NCBI GenBank assembly: GCA_963575675.1
Contig: CAUYUA010000003.1
Location: forward strand, 1-12,289
DNA length: 12,289 bases
Direction of reading: 5' to 3'
Source of the DNA: CAUYUA01 sp963575675
GTDB taxonomy: Bacteria; Pseudomonadota; Alphaproteobacteria; Azospirillales; Azospirillaceae
Of the stretch, positions 5,850-10,874 are shown piece by piece. Numbering within the stretch: position 1 is the stretch's first letter; the number at the start of each line of letters is the position of its first letter. The notes below the pieces were generated by a model, which saw only the letters and a list, made by a program, of their open reading frames with translations, did no database searches and was not told the origin of the DNA. The position numbers and the translations under genes are program-made.

Positions 5850-5868
5850 CAGGCATTTGACTTGCCTG
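5850..5868. promoter_or_regulatory. Hairpin CAGGCA/TGCCTG between cro and the Gp157-like gene
   Basis: A perfect 6-bp inverted repeat with a 7-base loop lies 51 bases downstream of the Cro-like stop on the leftward message and 29 bases before the Gp157 start. There is no U-run after it on that strand, so it is not a classic intrinsic terminator. It could be an antitermination, RNA-processing or protein-binding site. Confidence 0.4.
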
Positions 5869-5896
5869 TTAAATAAGCATAGAGATGCGAAATTGT

Positions 5897-6133
5897 TTAC
5901 GAAGCCCTGGGAGGACCTTTCCGTTGGCGCGGAAACAGGTCCTCCTCGTCGACATTAAAATATGCGCTTATGCGACCACGCATAGATTTGCGAGGCGAAC
6001 TCGAATAAGTACCCCTCATCATTTTCCAAAGGGTGCTCAATCCAACCTGAGCTCCAATTGAAGTCATAGCAAGGCCGTCTTCACCCTTAGCTTGAATTAA
6101 TTCATGTAGTTTTCGTGAATTTATGGTGTGCAT
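5897..6133 (-). CDS. Cro-like helix-turn-helix regulator
   Basis: This 78-residue DNA-binding protein is divergent from the repressor, the place and size of a Cro-type lytic regulator. The helix-turn-helix is MTSIGAQVGLSTLWKMMRG (23-41), preceded by RKLHELIQAKGEDG. A short strand (RISAYFNVDEEDLF) and a basic tail follow. I choose ATG 6133-6131. The frame is open up to a TTG at 6169, but that TTG is the -35 box of the gene's own promoter, so it cannot be transcribed from there. The -10 ends 7 bases before the ATG, so the message should be leaderless, which explains the missing ribosome site. It is the first gene of the leftward early block. Confidence 0.75.
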   Translation of the reverse strand: MHTINSRKLHELIQAKGEDGLAMTSIGAQVGLSTLWKMMRGTYSSSPRKSMRGRISAYFNVDEEDLFPRQRKGPPRAS

Positions 6134-6140
6134 TTCAGCA

Positions 6141-6169
6141 ATATTACGGACATTGGTCGCAGTTTTCAA
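6141..6169 (-). promoter_or_regulatory. Early leftward promoter (P-cro)
   Basis: Reading leftward there is TTGAAA at 6169-6164, a 17-base spacer and TAATAT at 6146-6141. The start point should fall at or next to the cro ATG (6133). This is the strongest promoter match in the window. Confidence 0.6.
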
Positions 6170-6188
6170 GCAAAATTACACCAATATC
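6149..6188. promoter_or_regulatory. Candidate operator dyad ACCAATRTC
   Basis: The 9-mer ACCAATATC on the + strand (6180-6188) is repeated inverted as ACCAATGTC on the - strand (6157-6149), with 22 bases between. The pair spans the Cro promoter and lies upstream of the repressor promoter. A second imperfect dyad, CCATTCTTGG (6205-6214), sits in the repressor promoter spacer. Confidence 0.4.
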
Positions 6189-6192
6189 ATAA

Positions 6193-6221
6193 TTTAAAGA
6201 AAAGCCATTCTTGGATATATT
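6193..6221 (+). promoter_or_regulatory. Repressor-maintenance promoter candidate
   Basis: There is a TTTAAA at 6193-6198, a 17-base spacer and TATATT at 6216-6221. Six bases separate the -10 from the GTG of the repressor gene, predicting a leaderless message as for lambda cI from its maintenance promoter. The weak -35 is consistent with activated or modest expression. Confidence 0.5.
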
Positions 6222-6227
6222 TAAACC

Positions 6228-6656
6228 GTGAAAAGAACATCAGAGATCGACAATGTAATTTCTGCCAACCTGCAAAGGCTGATGCCCAAAAAGCATGGAT
6301 CTCAGAAAGAGATCGCGGAATCCGTTGGTTTGAAACCGGGAAGCTTGAATCAAATACTAAATTGCAAAGTTCACGCTGGGCCTGATGTAGTCGCACGGAT
6401 TGCAAAGGTCCTTGGCGTTGACGAGGTTGAAATATACCAGATTCCAACCTCAAAAGAACCAGCCCCCATTAATTCCAAAGCAATATTCGAATACGTCAGC
6501 ACGCTAGAAAAAAAGCTCGAGGCGCTTTCCGATGTCGGCCCTGAAATAGCCGAAGCATACTTGAAACTCAGCCCTGATGATCGCGAAACGATAAGAAACC
6601 ACATTCGTCGAATAGCCAAGATTCCAGTCAAGAAATCTGAAGAATCAGCGTCTTGA
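6228..6656 (+). CDS. Phage repressor, XRE-family helix-turn-helix, no peptidase domain
   Basis: The 142-residue protein has an N-terminal XRE domain at about 8-66. SQKEIAESVGLKPGSLNQIL (25-44) is the helix-turn-helix, followed by VVARIAKVLGVDEVEIY. A hinge (73-83) leads to a helical C-terminal half with ISTLEKK-type heptads (84-100) and LSPDDRETIRNHIRRIAK (114-131), likely for dimer formation. It is the only rightward HTH gene and faces the Cro-like gene, so it is taken as the lysogeny repressor. It lacks the LexA/S24 serine-lysine peptidase domain, so RecA-stimulated self-cleavage is not expected. The start is GTG 6228, with no ribosome site but a -10 box just upstream. Its 3' end overlaps a convergent gene by 12 bases. 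Confidence 0.8.
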   Translation: MKRTSEIDNVISANLQRLMPKKHGSQKEIAESVGLKPGSLNQILNCKVHAGPDVVARIAKVLGVDEVEIYQIPTSKEPAPINSKAIFEYVSTLEKKLEALSDVGPEIAEAYLKLSPDDRETIRNHIRRIAKIPVKKSEESAS

Positions 6657-6881
6657 GTGGTTTACTCCAAAATGAGACTCTTCCATGATCTCCTCGTAAA
6701 GAGCCATTAGTTCGCCAGATTCGCGAAAGGATTTCCGTCGATCTGGGCTCATATCAAGATACTTATTTATTCTTCCGATTTTCATTCTGAGAACGGCAAG
6801 GTTAATTCGAAGATAGCCGACAAGGTCCTTGTCTGTAATACCTGAAAAATCAACGGATACGATTTTATCATTTCGGTCCAT
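6645..6881 (-). CDS. Hypothetical helical protein, 78 aa, downstream of an 11-G tract
   Basis: I do not recognise this protein. It starts MDRNDKIVSVDFSGITDKDL and is mainly helical (VGYLRINLAVLRMKIGRINK, then ELMALYEEIMEESH), soluble and with a basic end. It is transcribed toward the repressor, and its last 12 bases overlap the repressor 3' end. Its message would therefore be antisense to the repressor gene if it read through. The ribosome-binding region is GAGG followed by a run of G: eleven G on the coding strand (C at 6883-6893) and then TATG. Changes in that run would alter ribosome-site spacing. A role in the lysis-lysogeny choice is possible but unproven. Confidence 0.65.
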   Translation of the reverse strand: MDRNDKIVSVDFSGITDKDLVGYLRINLAVLRMKIGRINKYLDMSPDRRKSFRESGELMALYEEIMEESHFGVNHSRR

Positions 6882-6882
6882 A

Positions 6883-6893
6883 CCCCCCCCCCC
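6883..6893. repeat. Homopolymer tract of 11 C (11 G on the coding strand)
   Basis: The run lies between the GAGG of the ribosome-binding site and the ATG of the 78-residue gene, next to a run of seven A at 6896-6902. It is the longest homopolymer in the window and is prone to slippage and to sequencing error. Confidence 0.9.
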
Positions 6894-6955
6894 TCAAAAA
6901 AACGTGCCACATTAGGCGGTCGGTCTATGGCATTATCGGAACTACCATAAAGAAC

Positions 6956-6984
6956 TTGAGCAAAAAGGCCGACATTAGTCTTAT
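6956..6984 (+). promoter_or_regulatory. Candidate promoter for the lipoprotein gene
   Basis: There is a TTGAGC at 6956-6961, a 17-base spacer and TCTTAT at 6979-6984, ending 13 bases before ATG 6998. It would allow the lipoprotein to be made independently of other phage genes. This is a weak consensus call. Confidence 0.3.
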
Positions 6985-6997
6985 GACGGGGGGTCGG

Positions 6998-7399
6998 ATG
7001 AAACTAATTTTCTTGATTTTAATCTCATTGATTTTGTCTGGCTGTTCTGTCGTTCAAACAATTCAAGATAGAAAAGCGCAAAGAGAAGAGGAGTATCAAA
7101 GGCAAAAAGCAGAACAGCAAGAACAGGAGCGCCTCGATGCTGAGGCAATGGCTCATCAGTATGATGGATGGACCGAAGACAAGGTTATTATGGAATTTGG
7201 CGCGCCGTCAAAAATAGAAAATGCGGGCTCATTTAAAATCTATTACTACAGAACAGATCAGGGTGTCACCGCTCGGTCATCTGCCGGCGTCTTCTATGGT
7301 AGTAGTTTCGGAACGTCTCGCGCAAAATCACACTACGAGGAAGCGACATTTTTCTTTAAAAACGGCAAGGTCGCAAAATACGACTATCAGTCGCAGTAA
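6998..7399 (+). CDS. Lipoprotein with a BamE/SmpA-like domain, probable lysogenic-conversion gene
   Basis: From ATG 6998 the product is 133 residues. KLIFLILISLILSGC is a lipoprotein signal with lipobox LSGC and lipidation at C16, so the mature protein is membrane anchored. Residues 20-52 are a charged coiled coil (QDRKAQREEEYQRQKAEQQE). Residues 56-128 have the SmpA/OmlA/BamE-like pattern: GWTEDKVIMEFGAPSKIENA, then FKIYYYRT and EATFFFKNGKVAKY. That fold is found in outer-membrane assembly and other envelope lipoproteins. A TTG at 6956 is open but would precede the signal peptide by 14 polar residues, so ATG is preferred. It is a rightward gene between leftward blocks, the usual place for a cargo gene expressed in the lysogen. 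An envelope change such as receptor masking is inference. Confidence 0.75.
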   Translation: MKLIFLILISLILSGCSVVQTIQDRKAQREEEYQRQKAEQQEQERLDAEAMAHQYDGWTEDKVIMEFGAPSKIENAGSFKIYYYRTDQGVTARSSAGVFYGSSFGTSRAKSHYEEATFFFKNGKVAKYDYQSQ

Positions 7400-7674
7400 G
7401 CTTCGCAGTCGCAGTGGTAATTGAAATATCTCTCTTGCCAAATATTCGCTTCGTCTTTGAGACGCTCATTCTCAATCTCGCAGGCTGTTTTGTCTGGCGT
7501 CGGTTCAGGATTTGGCAATTGAGGAACGGGAGCACTTACAATTTCTGCGACAATTGGAGTCGGCGCCGGTAAATATGTACCCGAAACGGGATTTACATCC
7601 TGATCCTGTTCAATGTTTTCTCGATGCAAGCACGCGGCGAGAACGACAGCCCCCATGAGAATGGCTTTTTTCAT
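7387..7674 (-). CDS. Proline-rich small lipoprotein, outer-spanin-like
   Basis: The 95-residue protein has a lipoprotein signal MKKAILMGAVVLAAC with C15 as lipidation site. The mature part starts with a Pro-rich stretch (YLPAPTPIVAEIVSAPVPQL, then PNPEPTP). It is followed by a helix (EIENERLKDEANIWQERY) and a Cys-rich end (HCDCEAYCD). Pro-rich small lipoproteins near lysis genes are often outer spanins, but the 9610-9915 gene is a second candidate. ATG 7674 overlaps the upstream TGA as ATGA. Its 3' end runs 13 bases into the 3' end of the convergent lipoprotein gene. It is the last gene of the leftward late block. Confidence 0.7.
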   Translation of the reverse strand: MKKAILMGAVVLAACLHRENIEQDQDVNPVSGTYLPAPTPIVAEIVSAPVPQLPNPEPTPDKTACEIENERLKDEANIWQERYFNYHCDCEAYCD

Positions 7675-7862
7675 TGAATTGTCCCGTGTTCATTGTCTGC
7701 AATGATGACCTCGCTCTCGTCAGTAATCATTTGCATCGCTCGCATGGCAATGTCTTGAGCCACGGTCAGATTATCAGCCCCGGCATCAAAATCATGATCC
7801 GGTATGAATTCAACGACAGCGCCCTCGCCGTCGTCATAGATTATAATCTTGATGCGCGCCAT
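7671..7862 (-). CDS. Hypothetical acidic protein, 63 aa
   Basis: I do not recognise this protein. It is small and acidic, beginning MARIKIIIYDDGEGAVVEF, with a second half rich in A, D and I (DNLTVAQDIAMRAMQMITDE). It ends with a short strand EVIIADNEHG. GGAG lies 9 bases before ATG 7862. The stop overlaps the ATG of the proline-rich lipoprotein gene as ATGA, so the two are coupled. There are no catalytic motifs, signal or membrane segment. Confidence 0.7.
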   Translation of the reverse strand: MARIKIIIYDDGEGAVVEFIPDHDFDAGADNLTVAQDIAMRAMQMITDESEVIIADNEHGTIQ

Positions 7863-7939
7863 TTTCTTGATCTCCAGCGTCTCAGCGCCTTGATGGGCCT
7901 ACATCCATTCCCTCCGCAAACATCACACGCTCGCCTCAT
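7841..7939 (-). CDS. Possible 32-residue zinc-knuckle peptide
   Basis: The frame starts at ATG 7939-7937, overlapping the metallophosphoesterase TGA as ATGA. It reads MRRACDVCGGNGCRPIKAL followed by a very basic tail, ending at TAA 7843-7841. The CDVCGGNGC segment resembles a DnaJ-type CxxCxGxGC half-site. The frame fills the otherwise empty 7863-7935 gap but runs 22 bases into the next gene, and the Arg/Trp-rich end may be frame noise. It is a moderate candidate only. Confidence 0.4.
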   Translation of the reverse strand: MRRACDVCGGNGCRPIKALRRWRSRKWRASRL

Positions 7940-8897
7940 GCAATCACCACGCGCGGTCCGATATCATCGACCTCCAGAAAACTCTGCGTCCAGCCAGTGA
8001 TCTTTTGCGGCGTGTATGTCAGCCCCTTTGCCGTTGGGTCACCTGCAAGTCCTGAATTCGCTTCCCATCTTGGTTCATGCCCGAGCCCCATCGACTTATA
8101 AACAATTCCAGGCCTGTGCGTGTGGCCTATGATGCAATTCATGCCTGTAAAATCACGATGATCGCCAAGGCCAGAACGATAACCATGAAATACCAATATA
8201 TTTCCAGGTAAACTAAGCTCCTGACGAGTGTCGAAAATGGTCTCAACGCCTTCGAACGTAAAAAGCTCTTTAAAAACTTTTTCAATCCAATGCTCCATCG
8301 TCGGCATCGCCTCAAGCGTTCGTTTTAGTGGTCTTACGTCATGATTTCCCAAAAGTTGAATGCACTTTGAATCGGGGCTCACCCGTTGAACATTCATCCA
8401 AAATTCTTGATTCAATTTCCGCGCAAGCTGTTCCTCGTCTTTGGCTGAAAATAAATTGTGCGTTCGCGGGAATTTCCCGTGGCAATACATATCCCAGGCG
8501 TCGCCATTGATGATCACGTATTGAGGTTTTCGAAGTCCTACCCGTTCTATGAATTTGTCAATCACTCTTTGCGACTGGAAGGGCCAATGAATGTCTGAAA
8601 TCACGCTCATCGTTGGACATGGTTCGCCGGGCTTAAATTCAATTGGTTTCTGCTCTGCTAAATGAGACGCAATCGGTCGTTCAAAAATAGCATTCTGTCA
8701 ACTTTCGAGACTGCGAACCTTCGCCCAGCTGCGGCGACTAACGCCGTATGACCGCCGAGCTTTCTGATTCTTCGTTCGCTGACGAACTGTTCAAACTCCC
8801 GACGCAAGGGAGTTCGGCCAAGATCTATTGCAAGGTCCTTTAGTTTGGCAATGACCTCATGGTGTTCGAGCTTAGAACAATCGTTACCGCCTTCCAT
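7936..8897 (-). pseudogene. Metallophosphoesterase with N-terminal HNH_repeat-like domain, broken by one frameshift
   Basis: Two frames join into one protein of about 320 residues. The first (8897 down to about 8690) reads CSKLEHHEVIAKLKDLAIDL, then GRTPLRREFEQFVS and RKLGGHTALVAAAG, like the helical HNH_repeat (homing-endonuclease-associated) DNA-binding module. The second has all metallophosphoesterase motifs, numbered from its internal ATG 8610: D6-x-H8, G36-D37-x-x-D40, G88-N89-H90-D91, H142 and G162-H163-T164-H165. The second frame is open upstream of that ATG as ERPIASHLAEQKPIEFKPGE, so it did not begin there. One extra T in the 5-T run (A at 8683-8687) fuses the frames as VDRMLF-FERPIASH. 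It probably acts on phosphodiesters or DNA; the substrate is unknown. If the frameshift is a sequencing error, the gene is intact. Confidence 0.75.
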
Positions 8898-8909
8898 GGC
8901 GAAAACAGA

Positions 8910-9601
8910 CTAAGAAACAAACGCCTTTAGCTGTTCGATACTTCCATTGAAATAATTTGAATCAACGTGATGCCCTGAAGCTAATCCAGGAACACTGCCG
9001 GAGTCGGTAAATTGCCACATCGTCCACTGCTTCCATGGGGCAGGCGTCAGAGTCGTGAGAACTCCATAATGAGCGAGCCACAACGGGTAGCGCGTGAACG
9101 ACTCGTCAAGATGAAGCCCTTTAAGAAGCTGAGCCCCCGTAAATGATGGGGATTTTTCCAGACGCTTTTTCAACGATATCAAGCCATGCCTTTGCTCTTG
9201 CGACCTTGAACAGATCGCCATCCCGTCAGCGCTCGAGATTCCCAATCAAGACAATGAGGGAGATCGAACTTCATCCCCTCGACGGTCTTTAGATAGTGTT
9301 CCGCCTGAGGCTCGCCGGGCTGAGATGCGTGAAAGAAATGATACGCTCCAGTGTAAACTCCAGCTGCTTTGGCATCGTCGCAATGTTTATGAAGTAAAAT
9401 GTCTTTATGCGAAAGCCCTTCGCTTGCTTTCGTGTACATCCAGCGAACTCCGCCCCCAAATGCTTTTTTCCAGTCAAGCGGCGGCTCGTAATGACTGACA
9501 TCAATGCCAAGTACTTTTCCTTGTGGTTTTATAGGAAGAACAGTGTCGATTGGCTTTTCCGGCAGATTTGGTTTTATCGTTCCTTTTTCGAAGACGCCCA
9601 T
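8910..9601 (-). pseudogene. GH25-family endolysin (muramidase) with three frameshifts
   Basis: GH25 enzymes cut the glycan backbone of peptidoglycan at the end of lysis. From ATG 9601 (AGAGG 6-8 bases upstream) the sequence shows GIDVSHYEPPLDW (32-44, D34), WMYTKASEG, AKAAGVYTGAYHFFHASQPG and HCLDWES (117-122). D119 and E121 are the D-x-E catalytic pair. The rest lies in other frames: SADGMAICSR (about 9236-9205), VARAKAWLDIVEKASGKIPI (9204-9139), then AQLLKGLHLDESFTRYPLWL to the end, with MWQFTDSGSVPG and VDSNYFNGS. Two deletions (near 9237 and 9205) and one insertion in a G5 run (9134-9138) restore a single frame of 230 residues. Conservation is otherwise excellent. No signal peptide is seen, so holin-dependent export is likely. 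Confidence 0.8.
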
Positions 9602-9609
9602 GTGAACCT

Positions 9610-9915
9610 CTAGTTGCAGTGATCTTTTGCATAATCGCGGAGATCAGCTAAATATGTCTTGAATTTTCCTAAGCTCGTTGGGTCCATACAGACCCATGCG
9701 TTCATGTCTGATAGGGAATGAATTTGATGCTCAGTAGGTTTTGCATCAGGCTTTAACGTGCCGTCATCAGTGTAATCGTCTTTTACGTTATAGCATCGAA
9801 GCTTCATGCCCTTTGCGTTGACGCCGCAGATCCATGAATCAGGACGCTGAACGTGTGAGCAAGCCGAAAGAAAAACCAACGCACTAAAAGTGAGATAGCT
9901 CATCGTCGATCGCAT
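9610..9915 (-). CDS. Small lipoprotein, outer-spanin candidate
   Basis: The 101-residue protein begins MRSTMSYLTFSALVFLSAC, a lipoprotein signal with LSAC and lipidation at C19. The mature part holds four more Cys (ICG, LRC, VCM, HCN) and no clear enzyme motif. Its start lies inside the 3' end of the upstream membrane/coiled-coil gene in another frame (32-base overlap), like Rz/Rz1-type spanin pairs, and it is followed by the endolysin. AAGGA lies 8 bases before ATG 9915. An ATG at 9903 would also work. The spanin role is inferred from lipobox, overlap and position. Confidence 0.7.
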   Translation of the reverse strand: MRSTMSYLTFSALVFLSACSHVQRPDSWICGVNAKGMKLRCYNVKDDYTDDGTLKPDAKPTEHQIHSLSDMNAWVCMDPTSLGKFKTYLADLRDYAKDHCN

Positions 9916-10129
9916 CGTCTACATCCTTTTCGGTCGAATCAGGTTTTAATTCCTGCGCTTTTTTTATGTCTTGCTCGGCTTGTGCCGCGTTCGCCTCATG
10001 GTTAGCCTTGTCTTTTTCAGCCGATTGAATGGCTGAAACGGCCTTTCCCCAAAAGAAATTTAAAATAATATTAGCGATCCATCCAATCGGACCGCTAACG
10101 CCGGTAAGAGCCGACAAGATCCACTGCAT
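9884..10129 (-). CDS. Membrane-anchored coiled-coil protein, inner-spanin candidate
   Basis: This 81-residue product has a hydrophobic N-terminus (MQWILSALTGVSGPIGWIAN, continuing IILNFFWGKAV) that would anchor it. A charged coiled coil follows (SAEKDKANHEANAAQAEQDI, then KKAQEL) and an acidic tail. N-terminal membrane helix plus periplasmic coiled coil is the inner-spanin plan. It starts 2 bases after the preceding small membrane gene and overlaps the lipoprotein gene by 32 bases. It could equally be a small structural or holin-associated protein, since the coiled coil is shorter than in lambda Rz. Confidence 0.55.
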   Translation of the reverse strand: MQWILSALTGVSGPIGWIANIILNFFWGKAVSAIQSAEKDKANHEANAAQAEQDIKKAQELKPDSTEKDVDDAIDDELSHF

Positions 10130-10131
10130 CT

Positions 10132-10290
10132 TTACGCCTTCGGAGAGACAGCGTCTTTAAGTGCCTTTAAGACGTTAACGATCAATTGAAAAATGCTGTT
10201 CGCTTTGATCGATGGAATCAACGCCAATACTTCGGAAAGTCCGAACAGTACACCGAAAATCATTCCGAGATCCAAGTGAGCTAAATCCAT
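10132..10290 (-). CDS. 52-residue hydrophobic protein, holin-like
   Basis: The frame runs from ATG 10290 to TAA 10134-10132. GGGGGG lies about 4 bases before the ATG, and the ATG abuts the TGA of the upstream gene. The sequence MDLAHLDLGMIFGVLFGLSE continues VLALIPSIKANSIFQLIVNV. It contains one clear membrane segment (9-25) and a second amphipathic one (32-47) with a basic end. Small proteins of this pattern occur beside endolysin genes in tailed phages. Together with the neighbours at 10291 and 9884 it makes a three-gene membrane cluster upstream of the lysin. A holin or antiholin role is inferred. Confidence 0.65.
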   Translation of the reverse strand: MDLAHLDLGMIFGVLFGLSEVLALIPSIKANSIFQLIVNVLKALKDAVSPKA

Positions 10291-10497
10291 TCATCCCCCC
10301 TGTTTAAGTGCGTTTATATCGTCATCATGACCGTCTAATCGTTTTTCATGGCTCGACTGCTTTTCAATGACCACTGCCACATTAATATTTAGCTTCTCGA
10401 CACTTTGCCTCATCTCTCTAATTTCTCTCGAGACATATAGAGCCACAGCCCCAAGTAGAGCTTTAAAGGCCCAATCAAAAAGCTGCGGGTCCATCAT
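10291..10497 (-). CDS. Small membrane protein with C-terminal coiled coil, holin or XhlA-like
   Basis: The 68-residue protein has one membrane helix (LFDWAFKALLGAVALYVSRE, 6-25). A coiled coil with heptad spacing follows (MRQSVEKLNINVAVVIEKQS, then SHEKRLDGHDDDINALKQ). This resembles haemolysin-XhlA-type or holin-associated proteins. The first of two ATGs (10497) overlaps the upstream stop as ATGA. The stop abuts the next start directly, so the lysis genes are tightly coupled. Confidence 0.65.
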   Translation of the reverse strand: MMDPQLFDWAFKALLGAVALYVSREIREMRQSVEKLNINVAVVIEKQSSHEKRLDGHDDDINALKQGG

Positions 10498-10874
10498 TTA
10501 TCAGCCCGCAAGTGTTTTACGATCTTCATGATCGCAGTCGCACATGCATCAACTCCGCCCGCAACGAGATCGGCTTTTTTAAGGCCTTTTAAAAAAACTT
10601 TTACCTGAGCTGCGTCGGACTCCTCGAGAGCTTTTGCCTGAGCGTCGGCAAGCATCTTCGCTTCTCGCTCTGCTTTTTTGTCTGGAGCAAGCTCGAGTTT
10701 CCCGTCGACTAAAATTAAAGGATCGCCGTCGTCATAGAACTCGAAAGTCCTATCAGCGACCCAGTAAGGCCGCGTGATTTCCTCGTCAGCCCAGGCTTTT
10801 GCGCTCTCTGCATCTCTGAATCTCTCAACCCAGTACTGAGAGCCATCCGGTTCTTTTACGATTAGTTTGATCAT
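10494..10874 (-). CDS. Tail-fibre-adjacent protein, possible fibre assembly factor
   Basis: The 126-residue protein begins MIKLIVKEPDGSQYWVERFR and has a compact N-terminal region to about 55 (AESAKAWADEEITRPYWVAD, then FEFYDDG). A charged helix follows (APDKKAEREAKMLADAQAKA) and a C-terminal segment with VKVFLKGLKKADLVAGG. Its ATG shares one base with the stop of the glycine-rich fibre gene (TGATG). Small genes directly after a fibre gene are often assembly chaperones, but I see no motif that proves it. Confidence 0.6.
   Translation of the reverse strand: MIKLIVKEPDGSQYWVERFRDAESAKAWADEEITRPYWVADRTFEFYDDGDPLILVDGKLELAPDKKAEREAKMLADAQAKALEESDAAQVKVFLKGLKKADLVAGGVDACATAIMKIVKHLRADK

Noticed and set aside
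6187..6631. Leftward frames over the repressor
   Set aside because: They are shadows of a clear XRE-family gene on the other strand.
8610..8660. Separate small gene start for the metallophosphoesterase at ATG 8610
   Set aside because: The frame is open upstream with protein-like sequence and no ribosome site precedes this ATG, so it is internal to a larger frameshifted gene.
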